64,000 bases of DNA, from assembly GCA_963744915.1 (NCBI GenBank), contig CAVUUY010000006.1, positions 309,985-373,984 of the forward strand. Reading direction: 5' to 3'. This DNA is from DATAFF01 sp963744915 (GTDB taxonomy: Bacteria > Pseudomonadota > Alphaproteobacteria > Rhizobiales > Aestuariivirgaceae). A program made the position numbers and the translations under genes. Numbering within the stretch: the stretch's first letter is position 1; the number at the start of each line of letters is the position of its first letter. The notes under the pieces were generated by a model. The model ran no database searches and had not been told where the DNA came from. It saw nothing but the letters and a program-made list of their open reading frames with translations. Below are positions 26,322 through 34,431 of the stretch, one piece after another.

Positions 26322-28379
26322 GTGCGCGTGAGATACGGACTGTACGTCGAGACTGATGGGCAACGCCCCGGTGAGACCATCCTGGTTCCGCGGTGGGGTC
26401 GGCCGCGACTTGCAGCCGCCATAGTTGGTGGACTGCGTGCTTCCTGCCTGTCGCTGGCGCTGCTGTCTGCCCAACCGATCACCACCAGGGCGCAGGATGT
26501 CAGCGGTCTCCAGGCCGCGGAAATGGCCTATGAAGGCGGCGACTTCACCCGGGCGCGGCTGCTCTTCGCCGTTCTTGCCGAGCGCGGCGAGACTGCCGCC
26601 CAGTTGCGCCTCGGTCAGCTCCATGACAGGGGCGAAGGCGGATCCAAAGACGATGTCGAGGCCCGTCGGCTATACACATTGGCGGCCAAGGGCGGCAATG
26701 GGGCGGCCATGGTGGCGCTCGCCCATATGCTGCTCGAAGGTCGCGGCGGATCGACTGACAAGTCGATGGCCCGCAGCTGGCTGCGATCAGCCATCGCCGA
26801 AGGAGATGTCGACGCCGAGGACGATCTCGCCGCTTCGCTGCTCGATGACATGGAAGGCAACGTCCCGGAGCAGCAGGCGAAGGAGGCGATCGATCACTAT
26901 GTTTCGGCCGCCGGCAGAGGGTCGACCGATGCCTTCGCTGCGCTGGCCAAAATCTATGCCGATGGAAAGTTTGCGCCGGTCGATATGACGAAGTCGACCT
27001 ATTATCTTCGAAAGAGTGCGGAGGCCGGCGACGCCTGGGCGATGACCGATTATGCCGAGCGGGTCAGGACCGGCATTGGCGAACCCAAGAACTCGGCGCG
27101 GGCCCGCGAGTGGTACGGTCGTGCCGCTGCACTCGGTAATGAGGAGGCACAGTATCAACTTGCCCTGATCATCGCCGATGATCCCAAGGGCGATCCCGCC
27201 AAGGTCAACGAGCTACTTTTCGCCGCCGCCCCCAAGCAAAAATGGGCAGCGAGCGAACTCGCCTCCCGCCTGGCCGAGGGTGTCGGTGGCATCCGCGATC
27301 TCAAGCGCGCCGACCAACTTTATGAAAAGCTTGCCGATGAGAACTTGCGTGTCGCTCATCTCTGGCTTGCCAAGGCGCGCGAGGAAGGACTTGTCGGTGG
27401 CAAAAATCTAAAGGAGGCGTTAAGTCATTATCTCGCCGCCGCCGCGCTTGAGGGCGAGAGCTGGCTGAGCGAGCGCATCGCCGGCTATTACGAGAAGGGG
27501 CTTGGAACGCCAGTCGACATGGCAGTTGCAGCGCAGTGGTACATTCGTGCCGCCGACGCCGGCAGCGTCGATGCTGCCGCATGGCTTGCCGATGCCTATC
27601 AGAGTGGGCGCGGCCTCCCGGTCGATGCGGACAAGGCCACTGAATGGGCCCGCCGGGCCGCGGAATGGTACATTCGTGCCGCCGACGCCGGCAGCATCGA
27701 TGCTGCCGCATGGCTTGCCGATGCCTATCAGAATGGGCGCGGCGTCCCCGTCGATGCGGACAAGGCCACTGAATGGGCCCGCCGGGCCGCGGAGGGCGGC
27801 GATGCCTGGTCGATGATGAACTATGCCTCCGCACTGGAAAATGGCCAGGGCGCCCGCATGAACATCCCGGCAGCACTGAACTGGTACGAGAAGGCGGCGA
27901 AAGCGGGCGCGCTCGAGGGCGAACTCGACGCGGCACGGATATTGACGGATCAGGATCTCGGCATCGTCGATCTGGCGCGCGCCGCGAACTGGTATCAGAA
28001 GGCAGCGACCCGCGGCGAGCCCCGTGGCGAGCTGGAGTTCGGCCGGATGTTGCTGTTCGGTTTAGGCGTGGCGCGCAACGAGGCAAGGGCTCTGAAGCTG
28101 ATCACCTCAGCCGCAGAGAAGGGATTGCCGGCGGCGCAATTCACCCTGGCGAGCATCTATTTCCACGGCACCGATATCTCCCGCAATCTCGAGCGCGCCT
28201 ATTATTGGTGGTCGCTCGCTGCTGCCGGTGGCGATCAGCTGGCCAAGACCCGGGTCGACGAGATCGCCAGCAGACTGTCGAGCGATGTCCGCAAGCGGCT
28301 CGACCGACGGGTCTCGAGCGCCCACAAGGCAAGTGTCAACCGCCGCGCTGGCAGCCTGGTCAAGGCGACCCATGACTGA
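26322..28379 (+). CDS. SEL1-like repeat (TPR-related) exported protein
   Basis: The 685-residue protein has an N-terminal basic stretch and a hydrophobic segment (LRASCLSLALLSAQPITTRA) that looks like a signal, followed by at least a dozen SEL1-type repeats of about 36 residues. Repeat cores include AQLRLGQLHDRGEGGSKDDV, AMVALAHMLLEGRGG and AQYQLALIIADDPKG. SEL1 solenoids are adaptors for protein-protein interaction, often tied to envelope or exopolysaccharide processes. The frame opens with GTG at 26322. Within it, two 129-bp near-identical units (27537-27794) show a recent in-frame duplication. No partner gene is adjacent. Confidence 0.88.
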   Translation: MRVRYGLYVETDGQRPGETILVPRWGRPRLAAAIVGGLRASCLSLALLSAQPITTRAQDVSGLQAAEMAYEGGDFTRARLLFAVLAERGETAAQLRLGQLHDRGEGGSKDDVEARRLYTLAAKGGNGAAMVALAHMLLEGRGGSTDKSMARSWLRSAIAEGDVDAEDDLAASLLDDMEGNVPEQQAKEAIDHYVSAAGRGSTDAFAALAKIYADGKFAPVDMTKSTYYLRKSAEAGDAWAMTDYAERVRTGIGEPKNSARAREWYGRAAALGNEEAQYQLALIIADDPKGDPAKVNELLFAAAPKQKWAASELASRLAEGVGGIRDLKRADQLYEKLADENLRVAHLWLAKAREEGLVGGKNLKEALSHYLAAAALEGESWLSERIAGYYEKGLGTPVDMAVAAQWYIRAADAGSVDAAAWLADAYQSGRGLPVDADKATEWARRAAEWYIRAADAGSIDAAAWLADAYQNGRGVPVDADKATEWARRAAEGGDAWSMMNYASALENGQGARMNIPAALNWYEKAAKAGALEGELDAARILTDQDLGIVDLARAANWYQKAATRGEPRGELEFGRMLLFGLGVARNEARALKLITSAAEKGLPAAQFTLASIYFHGTDISRNLERAYYWWSLAAAGGDQLAKTRVDEIASRLSSDVRKRLDRRVSSAHKASVNRRAGSLVKATHD
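27537..27794 (+). repeat. Tandem duplication of a 129-bp unit inside the SEL1 gene
   Basis: Units 27537-27665 and 27666-27794 differ at only a few bases and each encodes 43 residues beginning WYIRAADAGS and ending TEWARRAAE. The unit is longer than one 36-residue SEL1 repeat, so the duplication shifted repeat phase while keeping the reading frame. Confidence 0.9.
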
Positions 28380-28770
28380 AAAAGCGACGATTGCCGGCCG
28401 CTCCTTGCCTTTGGCATTCTCCGGCGTTGCCTGCGACCGTACGAGTAAACGCGCGCGCGAGCCGAACGACCATCGGGCTAGAAAGGGGCGGCGCTGGGGA
28501 ACGCCTACCCCACTCCAGAGTTCGTCCCTTAGGCAGCGGGACGAGCAGGGAGACCAAAGCCACCAAATCATCGATTCGAGCACCAGGCGGGTCAACAGAA
28601 TACGTAAGTTGGAGCCGGTTTTTCCCATAAGCTGCGGTGTATGAGCAACACGGTCGCATGGGAATTATGATGAGGGGCCGTCCCTTACCTACCGGTCGCT
28701 GTGGGACGAGCGGCACGAAATTGCACGGAAGGATTTTTGAGAGGGTTGCCGGGTCGCACAGCAACGCACA

Positions 28771-28811
28771 AGGACCGCCGCAAAGGGAACGTCAATCCCA
28801 ACGGCGGTCCT
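28771..28811. other. Perfect 10-bp inverted repeat with nested inner stem
   Basis: AGGACCGCCG and CGGCGGTCCT pair perfectly around a 21-nt loop in which GGGA and TCCC can pair again. There is no T-run, and no gene ends just before it. It could be a small RNA structure or the terminal repeat of a lost element. Confidence 0.45.
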
Positions 28812-29035
28812 CGGCCTCCAGCCAGCCCCTTCGCAGAATTCGACCAAAAATCGCTCCGGAGCCCATTAGAGGAGCGTTGACTGCAACAGTGGCCGCGACG
28901 TGGCACTTGTCAGATATGTTTGAGAGTACAAAGACGCCGACAGGAGAGACCAATCGCCGCCGAGTTTCTTCGAAGAGCTGTAACGCGTTGGTCGGGCCGA
29001 GTCGTCGTCCGCCTTTCGTCAATGGGAGCAACGGA

Positions 29036-29202
29036 ATGGCTGAGACGGCAACAATTGAAATGCAGGATCGTGAGTTGTTTGCTGCAGGCGCTCATCACCC
29101 GTGGTGAGAGGTGGGCAGCGGACTTGATTGCCAAGCAGGCGGTCGCCTATGCCGACGCCCTGATCGTGGCCCTCGCTGCAATCGCGCCTAAGCCACCGGC
29201 CG
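29036..29202 (+). pseudogene. Decayed small gene (phage-type hypothetical)
   Basis: One frame reads MAETATIEMQDRELFAA and then hits a stop; the adjacent frame continues LQALITRGERWAADLIAKQA followed by VAYADALIVALA. Together they resemble short hypothetical proteins of rhizobial prophages that contain an AxxAYxxADAM-like helix. The call rests on the complementary frames only. Confidence 0.3.
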
Positions 29203-29620
29203 AGAGCCCAAGTTCCATCTCTAAAAAAATAGTGAGGTCGAGTTCTCCTGTCATCCTGCAAGGGTTTTTTGCCGACATAAGCGAGAACCGCCCGGGTGGA
29301 TATTGTTCTAAGGGACAATACCCATGGTCAAAAGAGGTCGAATAGGCTGATCGTACAGTTCCGTATCGGTCCATAATCGCCGATGCACTGGTATCGAGGA
29401 GTACAAGAATGCTGGCAGGTCAAAAATCTGTCGAGCTACGGTCTCGCGAATACGCGTGTGCCGGAAAGGGCTGGCCGATCGTAACTCGTCGTTGCTCAAT
29501 CGCGCCAAAGACTTGCTATCTGAGCCGCTGCTGTCAGAGAGGGAGCGGGATCAGCTCGGGTATTGGATGTCACTGGCGACGAAAGCGGGATGAGTGCTCA
29601 GGGGGTGCCGCCAGTCTGAA

Positions 29621-29634
29621 TTGATCCAGGTCAA
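29621..29634. promoter_or_regulatory. FNR/FixK-type box, TTGAT-N4-GTCAA
   Basis: TTGATCCAGGTCAA is centred 110 bp before the start of the L,D-transpeptidase gene. At -41.5 the transcript would start near 29669, leaving a leader of about 69 nt. Confidence 0.6.
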
Positions 29635-29737
29635 AGCTCAGCTTCTTCAATTCTCCGAATGTGCGTGGCTCTAAATCGGACTGCAATATTTCGACCATCT
29701 TCACTCTCCCAATCCCGGAAATGCCGGAAAGGCCAAT

Positions 29738-30394
29738 ATGAGTACGTTGTGCAGATCAGCCCTGCTTGCTTGCTTCGTGGCGCTGATGGCAGCCTTTGCA
29801 TTCGCCTCCCATGTCGAGGCCCGCCAGGGCTACGGTGGCTTCTTCTGGTCTGGACCCTATTATCAACCATCGCCGTGGCGGCAACGATATTACTCGCCCC
29901 CGCCCAACCGGCACTACGCCCCCTCGCGCAAGAGAAAGGTCGTGCGCTCCGAGCAGCGGAGGTTCAGTAAGTCACCTAAGCGCCGTGTGGCGCTCGCTGT
30001 TCCCGAGGCGGGGGCTGCAGCGGTGGCAGGCGTCCAGATTTCGATCAACAAGGTGAGCCAGAAAATGACCGTCACAGTCGACGGAGTTGAGAAATATGTC
30101 TGGCTCGTCTCGACGGGAGCGTCCGGCTACTCGACGCCGAGCGGCTCCTATACTCCCTTCCGCATGGAGCCCGACCATTACTCGAAGGAGTGGGACGACG
30201 CGCCGATGCCGCATTCGATCTTCTTCACACTCACCGGCCACGCCATCCATGGCAGCCCCCACACCAAGCACCTGGGCAGACGGGCCTCGCATGGCTGTGT
30301 CAGGCTCGCCCCCGACAATGCCACCACGCTCTATGCGCTGGTCGAGAAAGCCGGGATGATGAACACTAGGGTGATCGTAAGGGGCGACTTATAG
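29738..30394 (+). CDS. L,D-transpeptidase (YkuD domain) with basic N-terminal module
   Basis: The 218-residue protein has a signal peptide (MSTLCRSALLACFVALMAAF, cleaved near VEARQG). A tyrosine/proline-rich basic stretch follows (RQRYYSPPPNRHYAPSRKRK). From residue 100 on there is a YkuD domain with TGHAIHGSPHTKHLGRRASH, then GCVRLAPDNATTLY. The HG-x-SHGCVR catalytic pattern is complete, with its cysteine. Such enzymes make 3-3 cross-links in peptidoglycan or attach outer-membrane proteins to it. The N-terminal 90 residues are nearly the same as in the exported protein at 18994, so the leader module is shared by two different catalytic or binding domains. A FixK-type box lies upstream. Confidence 0.93.
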   Translation: MSTLCRSALLACFVALMAAFAFASHVEARQGYGGFFWSGPYYQPSPWRQRYYSPPPNRHYAPSRKRKVVRSEQRRFSKSPKRRVALAVPEAGAAAVAGVQISINKVSQKMTVTVDGVEKYVWLVSTGASGYSTPSGSYTPFRMEPDHYSKEWDDAPMPHSIFFTLTGHAIHGSPHTKHLGRRASHGCVRLAPDNATTLYALVEKAGMMNTRVIVRGDL

Positions 30395-30801
30395 GAGCGG
30401 AGCTGAATGACCCAAAGTCCTGTTTGGAGTTCTCGACTGCGGCTATTGGCAAGCCGGTCCAGTTTATCAAGCCAACAGCACCGAGAATGGGGCTAAAGCC
30501 ATGTAGCGCGGTTGCGTGACGGCGACCACCACCGGGGGCTTTTGCGGGACTGAGACTCCGGTAGCTGAACCCAGTACCATTACAAACCTCTGCCGGGCCG
30601 CTCTGCGAGGGGGGGCGGGGATGAGCGGCAACAGCACGAGACTACTCGAAGCGGGCGGTTCACTGATGTGGCCAAACGCACGGTACCCCACCCCCCGGGG
30701 GCTTTGTCGGAAAGGGGGGCCAGGTAAGGCTACCTGTATCACTACATATCATACCTCCGTGCTGCTTTCCCAAGCCATTCACCGAAGTACAATTGAAGCC
30801 A
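30395..30801. other. Intergenic 407 bp with G-tracts
   Basis: No gene recognised. Around 30608-30725 there are runs of six to eight G or C (GAGGGGGGGCGGGG, CCCCACCCCCCGGGGG, AAAGGGGGGCC) that could form hairpins or a G-quadruplex. Confidence 0.4.
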
Positions 30802-31293
30802 ATGGATGAAGGCACTCACATCGAAATCCGAGATGTTCGAGCCGAGGACCTCAGTGGGGTGGTCGCATTGGCACGTGAGCTGCAGGCCGCTGAACAGGCG
30901 ATGTTCGAGCGGATGCGCTCTCCTCTTGATATCGGATCTGACTACGTCGAGGCCGTCCTCGACGATTGCCGTAAATTTGGCGGCTGTATCATCGTCGCCG
31001 AGGCAGCAGGAACGCTCGTTGGATATGCCGCGGTGTACACATCCTTTCGCGAGGAGTCGCGTGATGAGAAGGACTACACCTTTGCCTATGTAGCCGACCT
31101 AGTGGTCACACGGGCTTGTCGCAGTGCGGGCGTGGGCTACCGGCTGCTTGCGATCTGCGAGGATATAGCTCGGAAATCCGGTGCAAGGTGGCTTCGGATT
31201 TCCGCTCTCGCGGCCAACGAGCGGGCGCTTGCCGTCTATCACCGCTTCGGCTTTGTCGATCACTTTTTAACTCTGGAAAAGCCGCTCCAGTAG
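30802..31293 (+). CDS. GNAT-family N-acetyltransferase
   Basis: The 163-residue protein starts MDEGTHIEIRDVRAEDLSGV, the first strand and helix of the GNAT fold. It has ADLVVTRACRSAGVGYRLL, an acetyl-CoA binding motif A of the (R/Q)xxGx(G/A) kind, and ALAVYHRFGFVDHFLTLEK near the C-terminus (motif B). It transfers an acetyl group to an amine; the acceptor is unknown. A TTG nine bases upstream is an alternative start. The gene stands alone, 58 bp before the zinc-ribbon gene. Confidence 0.9.
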   Translation: MDEGTHIEIRDVRAEDLSGVVALARELQAAEQAMFERMRSPLDIGSDYVEAVLDDCRKFGGCIIVAEAAGTLVGYAAVYTSFREESRDEKDYTFAYVADLVVTRACRSAGVGYRLLAICEDIARKSGARWLRISALAANERALAVYHRFGFVDHFLTLEKPLQ

Positions 31294-31351
31294 TCGCGGC
31301 TGCAACCTAAGTACCATTCCAGACAATCGTTGCGCCCCTTAGTCTGCCGTC

Positions 31352-31876
31352 ATGCCCTCGCGTCGTTTTCCCAAGCCCTGGACGGTCGAACCGATCCCAA
31401 GCGGATATCGGGTGATCGATGCAAACAGCATTGTCCTGGCGCATGTTTGCGGCCAGCCTGACGACGCCATCGCGGCCTCCGATGCGAGGCTCACCAATGA
31501 CGAAGCGCGTCGGATCTCCAAACTGATCTCCCGGCTCCCCGAGCTGGTCGAGGTCGAGAGGGACCGCAACAAGGCTAGAAGCCGGCGCAAGCCGCAAGCA
31601 CACCGCTTCAAGCCAGTGACGATCGGCGATCTCATCAGGGAGGGGAAGCTGCTGGAGGTTCACTGCGGGAATTGTCAGCCGCAGCGGCATCTCTATCTCA
31701 ATCCCGAGATCCTGCGGCTACCCAAACGCATGCCGGTGCCGGAGGTGGCCGGGCATCTCGTTTGCAGCAAGTGCGGCGCCAGGAACAGCGAGACGTTCAA
31801 TCCGATCTGGGCGAGGCCGGATGCCAGGGTCGGCTTCGTCGGCCACTATCCGGATTTCAGTAAATCTGACTACTGA
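31352..31876 (+). CDS. Zinc-ribbon protein of a locally repeated hypothetical family
   Basis: The 174-residue protein starts MPSRRFPKPWTVEPIPSGYR, a segment common in rhizobial hypotheticals. It continues with TNDEARRISKLISRLPELVE and has a C-terminal zinc ribbon: VHCGNCQPQ and then HLVCSKCGARNSETFNPIWA, giving two CxxC pairs. There is no signal peptide. Function is unknown; zinc ribbons of this kind bind nucleic acid or stabilise a fold. Decayed copies of the same sequence lie at 44764-44840, 45626-45874 and 51469-51522, so this is the only intact member here. Confidence 0.8.
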   Translation: MPSRRFPKPWTVEPIPSGYRVIDANSIVLAHVCGQPDDAIAASDARLTNDEARRISKLISRLPELVEVERDRNKARSRRKPQAHRFKPVTIGDLIREGKLLEVHCGNCQPQRHLYLNPEILRLPKRMPVPEVAGHLVCSKCGARNSETFNPIWARPDARVGFVGHYPDFSKSDY

Positions 31877-31971
31877 CTATATCCCTATGGGCATTGCCGC
31901 GGGAATACCTGCTGCTTGAGAACGTTTATGTCCGTAACATTGATATTACCCGGGGGGGAATACCTGCACAC

Positions 31972-33057
31972 TCAGTACGTGCCCCTATGTAGGTTTCCAT
32001 TCTTGTCCTTTATATTGTCACATGTAGCTTTTCCACAGCCTAAATGGCACGAGTTCCTCCAGACAATCTGCGTAAAGTGGCCATTTACAAGCAAACACCT
32101 TTCATCTGTCTCGCCTCCCACAAACGCAGGGTTGGCGAAATTATAGTTGTTTACTTCGCAATACCAGGTTTGAAATGCGTTTGGGTCTGTCAAGGCCGGC
32201 AAGATTGGATTTCCGTTCGCATCAAAGGCGATGGCACGTGCCAGGTTTTCGCCGTTCGGAACTCCGTGCTGAAGTTTGCATTGGTCTGCCCATGCCTGTG
32301 CCTCTTTTTGCAGGGTATTCGACCAGGCGAGAGACGGTACGCAATGCTGCCGGCGCCGCTCATTGTGAGCGTTGAGCATCTCTCTCCATTCTTCCGGCAC
32401 TTCGTCGCCCGTTGGGCAGGCTTCGGGCCTCTCGTGCTCAGCACTTGGTGGGATGGTTGCAGGTTTCGGTCCGCAGATTAATCCAAGCGCATCGACGTAG
32501 AGTCCACTGCGACCTCGAATGCCGGTTGCCGCCGGATTGCCAGCTGGGCAGGTCTGAACGAATCCCCCGGATGGGCATACTGTTCCCGGTCCCGTTTCAA
32601 TGCACAACGTGTTTGGAGCGCCTCCGCCGACGAGAGGGGTGCACGTCAGTTCGATGAAATCGACAAATGGGTGACTCGCCTCCGCCGTAAGGGCAAACCT
32701 GATGCCGCTGACAAATCGATCCCTGTCGCAAACTTGCTCTGGGAAACCAGCCCCTCCTCCTCCACCAAAAAACGGCGTGTTCCACGGCGGCCGATTGAAC
32801 TGCATCGAAGTCTGATTGAAGATCCCGCATTTCAGACCGATCGCGTCGACCCAATCGCCTGCACGGACATAAATTCCATTGACGAAATCGCCCGAGCACA
32901 ACCTCGTGAAGTTGCTCCCACCAGGACCACCCTGGACCGGCAGGAATGTTTGTGCCCGGGCGGCTCCAGAGAGTAAAATTGAGACAAACGCCAGCGTGCA
33001 AAGGCTGATTATACTTCCGTACCATGAGGAAAGGAGTGATCGGAATGCTTGCAGCAT
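31972..33057 (-). CDS. Exported CAP-domain (SCP/PR1) protein, C-terminus lost to an in-frame TGA
   Basis: The 361-residue product has a signal peptide (ISLCTLAFVSILLSGAARA). Two glycine-rich repeats follow, GIYVRAGDWVDAIGLKCG and GRSGLYVDALGLICG. A CAP domain occupies residues 220-361: MLNAHNERRRQHCVPSLAWS, GENLARAIAFD and GHFTQIVWRNSCHLGCGKA, the last being the first CRISP signature. Immediately after the TGA at 31972 the same frame reads VCRYSPPGNI and runs to a TAG at 31885. YxVCRYSPPGNI is the second CRISP signature, with a tryptophan or aromatic expected at the stop codon, so TGG probably became TGA. AAGGGAGAGAGCC precedes the ATG. Confidence 0.85.
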   Translation of the reverse strand: MLQAFRSLLSSWYGSIISLCTLAFVSILLSGAARAQTFLPVQGGPGGSNFTRLCSGDFVNGIYVRAGDWVDAIGLKCGIFNQTSMQFNRPPWNTPFFGGGGGAGFPEQVCDRDRFVSGIRFALTAEASHPFVDFIELTCTPLVGGGAPNTLCIETGPGTVCPSGGFVQTCPAGNPAATGIRGRSGLYVDALGLICGPKPATIPPSAEHERPEACPTGDEVPEEWREMLNAHNERRRQHCVPSLAWSNTLQKEAQAWADQCKLQHGVPNGENLARAIAFDANGNPILPALTDPNAFQTWYCEVNNYNFANPAFVGGETDERCLLVNGHFTQIVWRNSCHLGCGKATCDNIKDKNGNLHRGTY

Positions 33058-33253
33058 GGCTCTCTCCCTTAGATCAGGACGTCTGAACCTACATTCTCTC
33101 CTGTCTTTACGCTAGGTTAGAAGTAATGTTTTTTCCCCATTAGGCGGTTGCGGATGATGAGACACTTTGTCCGACATCATTCCTAAGCCTGACTACCCAG
33201 ACGAAAACGTCGATGTAGCACCACTATTCTGGAAGTTAAGCCGAAAGAGGTCG

Positions 33254-33622
33254 CTATTGGAGCCTCTTCACTTCGGCAAGCTCGCCATCGGCAGCAAAAA
33301 TCCTGATGGAGAATGGTTTGCCGTCGCGGGTGGCGGTGAAAACAAGCGTGCCGCCGGAGCAGTTCCCAGCCCTAATGTCCTTGAAGCCATAGTCGGCGAC
33401 GATTGTCTGCGCCTTCTCGCAATCGATTGTATTGACCGAGATGACACTGGCAACTAGCTCAGCCTTCGAGCTCGCGGCAGTCGCCGTTTCGAAGGATCCA
33501 AGACCGCCGAACAGATCGTCAAAAGGCCAAATTGGTTGAGCGGATGAGACTTGGGGAACGGCGAAAGAAAGCGCTGCAGTGAATCCGGCAACTATGAATT
33601 CAGAATTGGCTAAGATCCCCAT
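33254..33622 (-). CDS. Exported protein with the short C-terminal domain shared with 18994
   Basis: The 122-residue product has an N-terminal signal (IVAGFTAALSFAVPQVSSAQ) and an acidic spacer. Its C-terminal domain (TIDCEKAQTIVADYGFKDIR and RDGKPFSIRIFAADGELAEV) is clearly the same as the C-terminal domain of the protein at 18994. A pair of cysteines is conserved between the two. No function is known. The domain resembles PepSY-like small periplasmic modules in length and pattern, but I cannot assign it. Confidence 0.7.
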   Translation of the reverse strand: MGILANSEFIVAGFTAALSFAVPQVSSAQPIWPFDDLFGGLGSFETATAASSKAELVASVISVNTIDCEKAQTIVADYGFKDIRAGNCSGGTLVFTATRDGKPFSIRIFAADGELAEVKRLQ

Positions 33623-33749
33623 TGCGATCCCCAGTTATGCCAACCGTCCATCCTCCGAGGGTAGCAAACGATCGGTTAATGAAATGCTGCGCTTAACGCA
33701 ATGGCCATGATTTTGCAAGGCAGCGCTCAGTACGCCATGATTTGTCGTC

Positions 33750-34103
33750 ATGGAAACGTCACCCCGAACATTTCTGGACGCTGCGCGTTTTTCCGCTACC
33801 GTCCTGTTCTGGCCGATCTTGGCGCTTGTCGTCTGGGGAGAGCTGAGGCTCGACGTCCCCACAGCCCTTCAGGGTATTAACGATAAGTTCCTCCATTTCG
33901 GCGCATATCTTATTCTGGGAGCATTGGCGGGAGGTGCCATCAAGCAGCGCGGCCTACTGAAATGGGCGGTCCTCGGTCTCATCGTCTTCGATGCGATGAT
34001 ATACTTTATCCTTCATCGAAGGCCGGCCCCTCTCCACCGCTTGTCTGGACAGAGAGGGTTGGCCGCCCAGCAAGCCGGTAGGCAAATCGACAATAGGCAG
34101 TAG
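33750..34103 (+). CDS. VanZ-like small membrane protein, altered C-terminus
   Basis: The 117-residue protein has two or three membrane helices (TVLFWPILALVVWGELRL, YLILGALAGGAIKQRGLLKW, AVLGLIVFDAMIYFI) and the VanZ-like NDKFLHFGAYLILGALAG segment. VanZ proteins normally end with a conserved GRDxSxxDxxANxxGA region. Here the C-terminus is instead RRPAPLHRLSGQRGLAAQQA, inside an imperfect inverted repeat (34022-34068). The tail may have been replaced by a frameshift. Confidence 0.6.
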   Translation: METSPRTFLDAARFSATVLFWPILALVVWGELRLDVPTALQGINDKFLHFGAYLILGALAGGAIKQRGLLKWAVLGLIVFDAMIYFILHRRPAPLHRLSGQRGLAAQQAGRQIDNRQ

Positions 34104-34167
34104 GTAAGTGCTCCATGCCCTTCCTATCTGCCTAGTGCCGACCGCGTTTTAGCAGGGGCTCCTGATT

Positions 34168-34431
34168 TCAGTAACGAGGCGGCGGCACTGGGGTCTCAAC
34201 CCTGCATCCGAGGACGCGAAGAACGATTCTGATCACGACCGCGCGCAAATTGATTCGTGTTCCGGGTCTCACGATTTCATTCCCGGGAAGAGCCGACTGT
34301 GCGGTCGCCTTTGTCTGACCGATATTACAGATGGAAGGCGCTCTTGGATCGAAGATCGGCCCAGAGCTTAACGCCATCGCTGGCGTGGCGAAGGCCATAG
34401 AAATTAAAAAAGCAGCTGAATAGACACGCAT
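34168..34431 (-). CDS. Small exported hypothetical protein
   Basis: The 87-residue product has a signal peptide (MRVYSAAFLISMAFATPAMA) and a mature part with ICNIGQTKATAQSALPGNEI and a proline-rich end. Two cysteines may form a disulfide. GGGAGAGAG precedes the ATG. I do not recognise the family. Confidence 0.5.
   Translation of the reverse strand: MRVYSAAFLISMAFATPAMALSSGPIFDPRAPSICNIGQTKATAQSALPGNEIVRPGTRINLRAVVIRIVLRVLGCRVETPVPPPRY

Larger units (their letters stand above)
28380..29737. other. 1.36-kb stretch without an intact gene
   Basis: No complete gene is supported. It contains the strong hairpin at 28771-28811, a decayed reading at 29036-29202, a short coding-like tail ending at 29592 (LLNRAKDLLSEPLLSERERD), and the FixK-type box at 29621. 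Overlapping long readings in other frames have no family features. Confidence 0.5.

Noticed and set aside
27301..28086. Reverse frame with internal repeats
   Set aside because: Its repeats simply mirror the 129-bp duplication of the SEL1 gene on the other strand.
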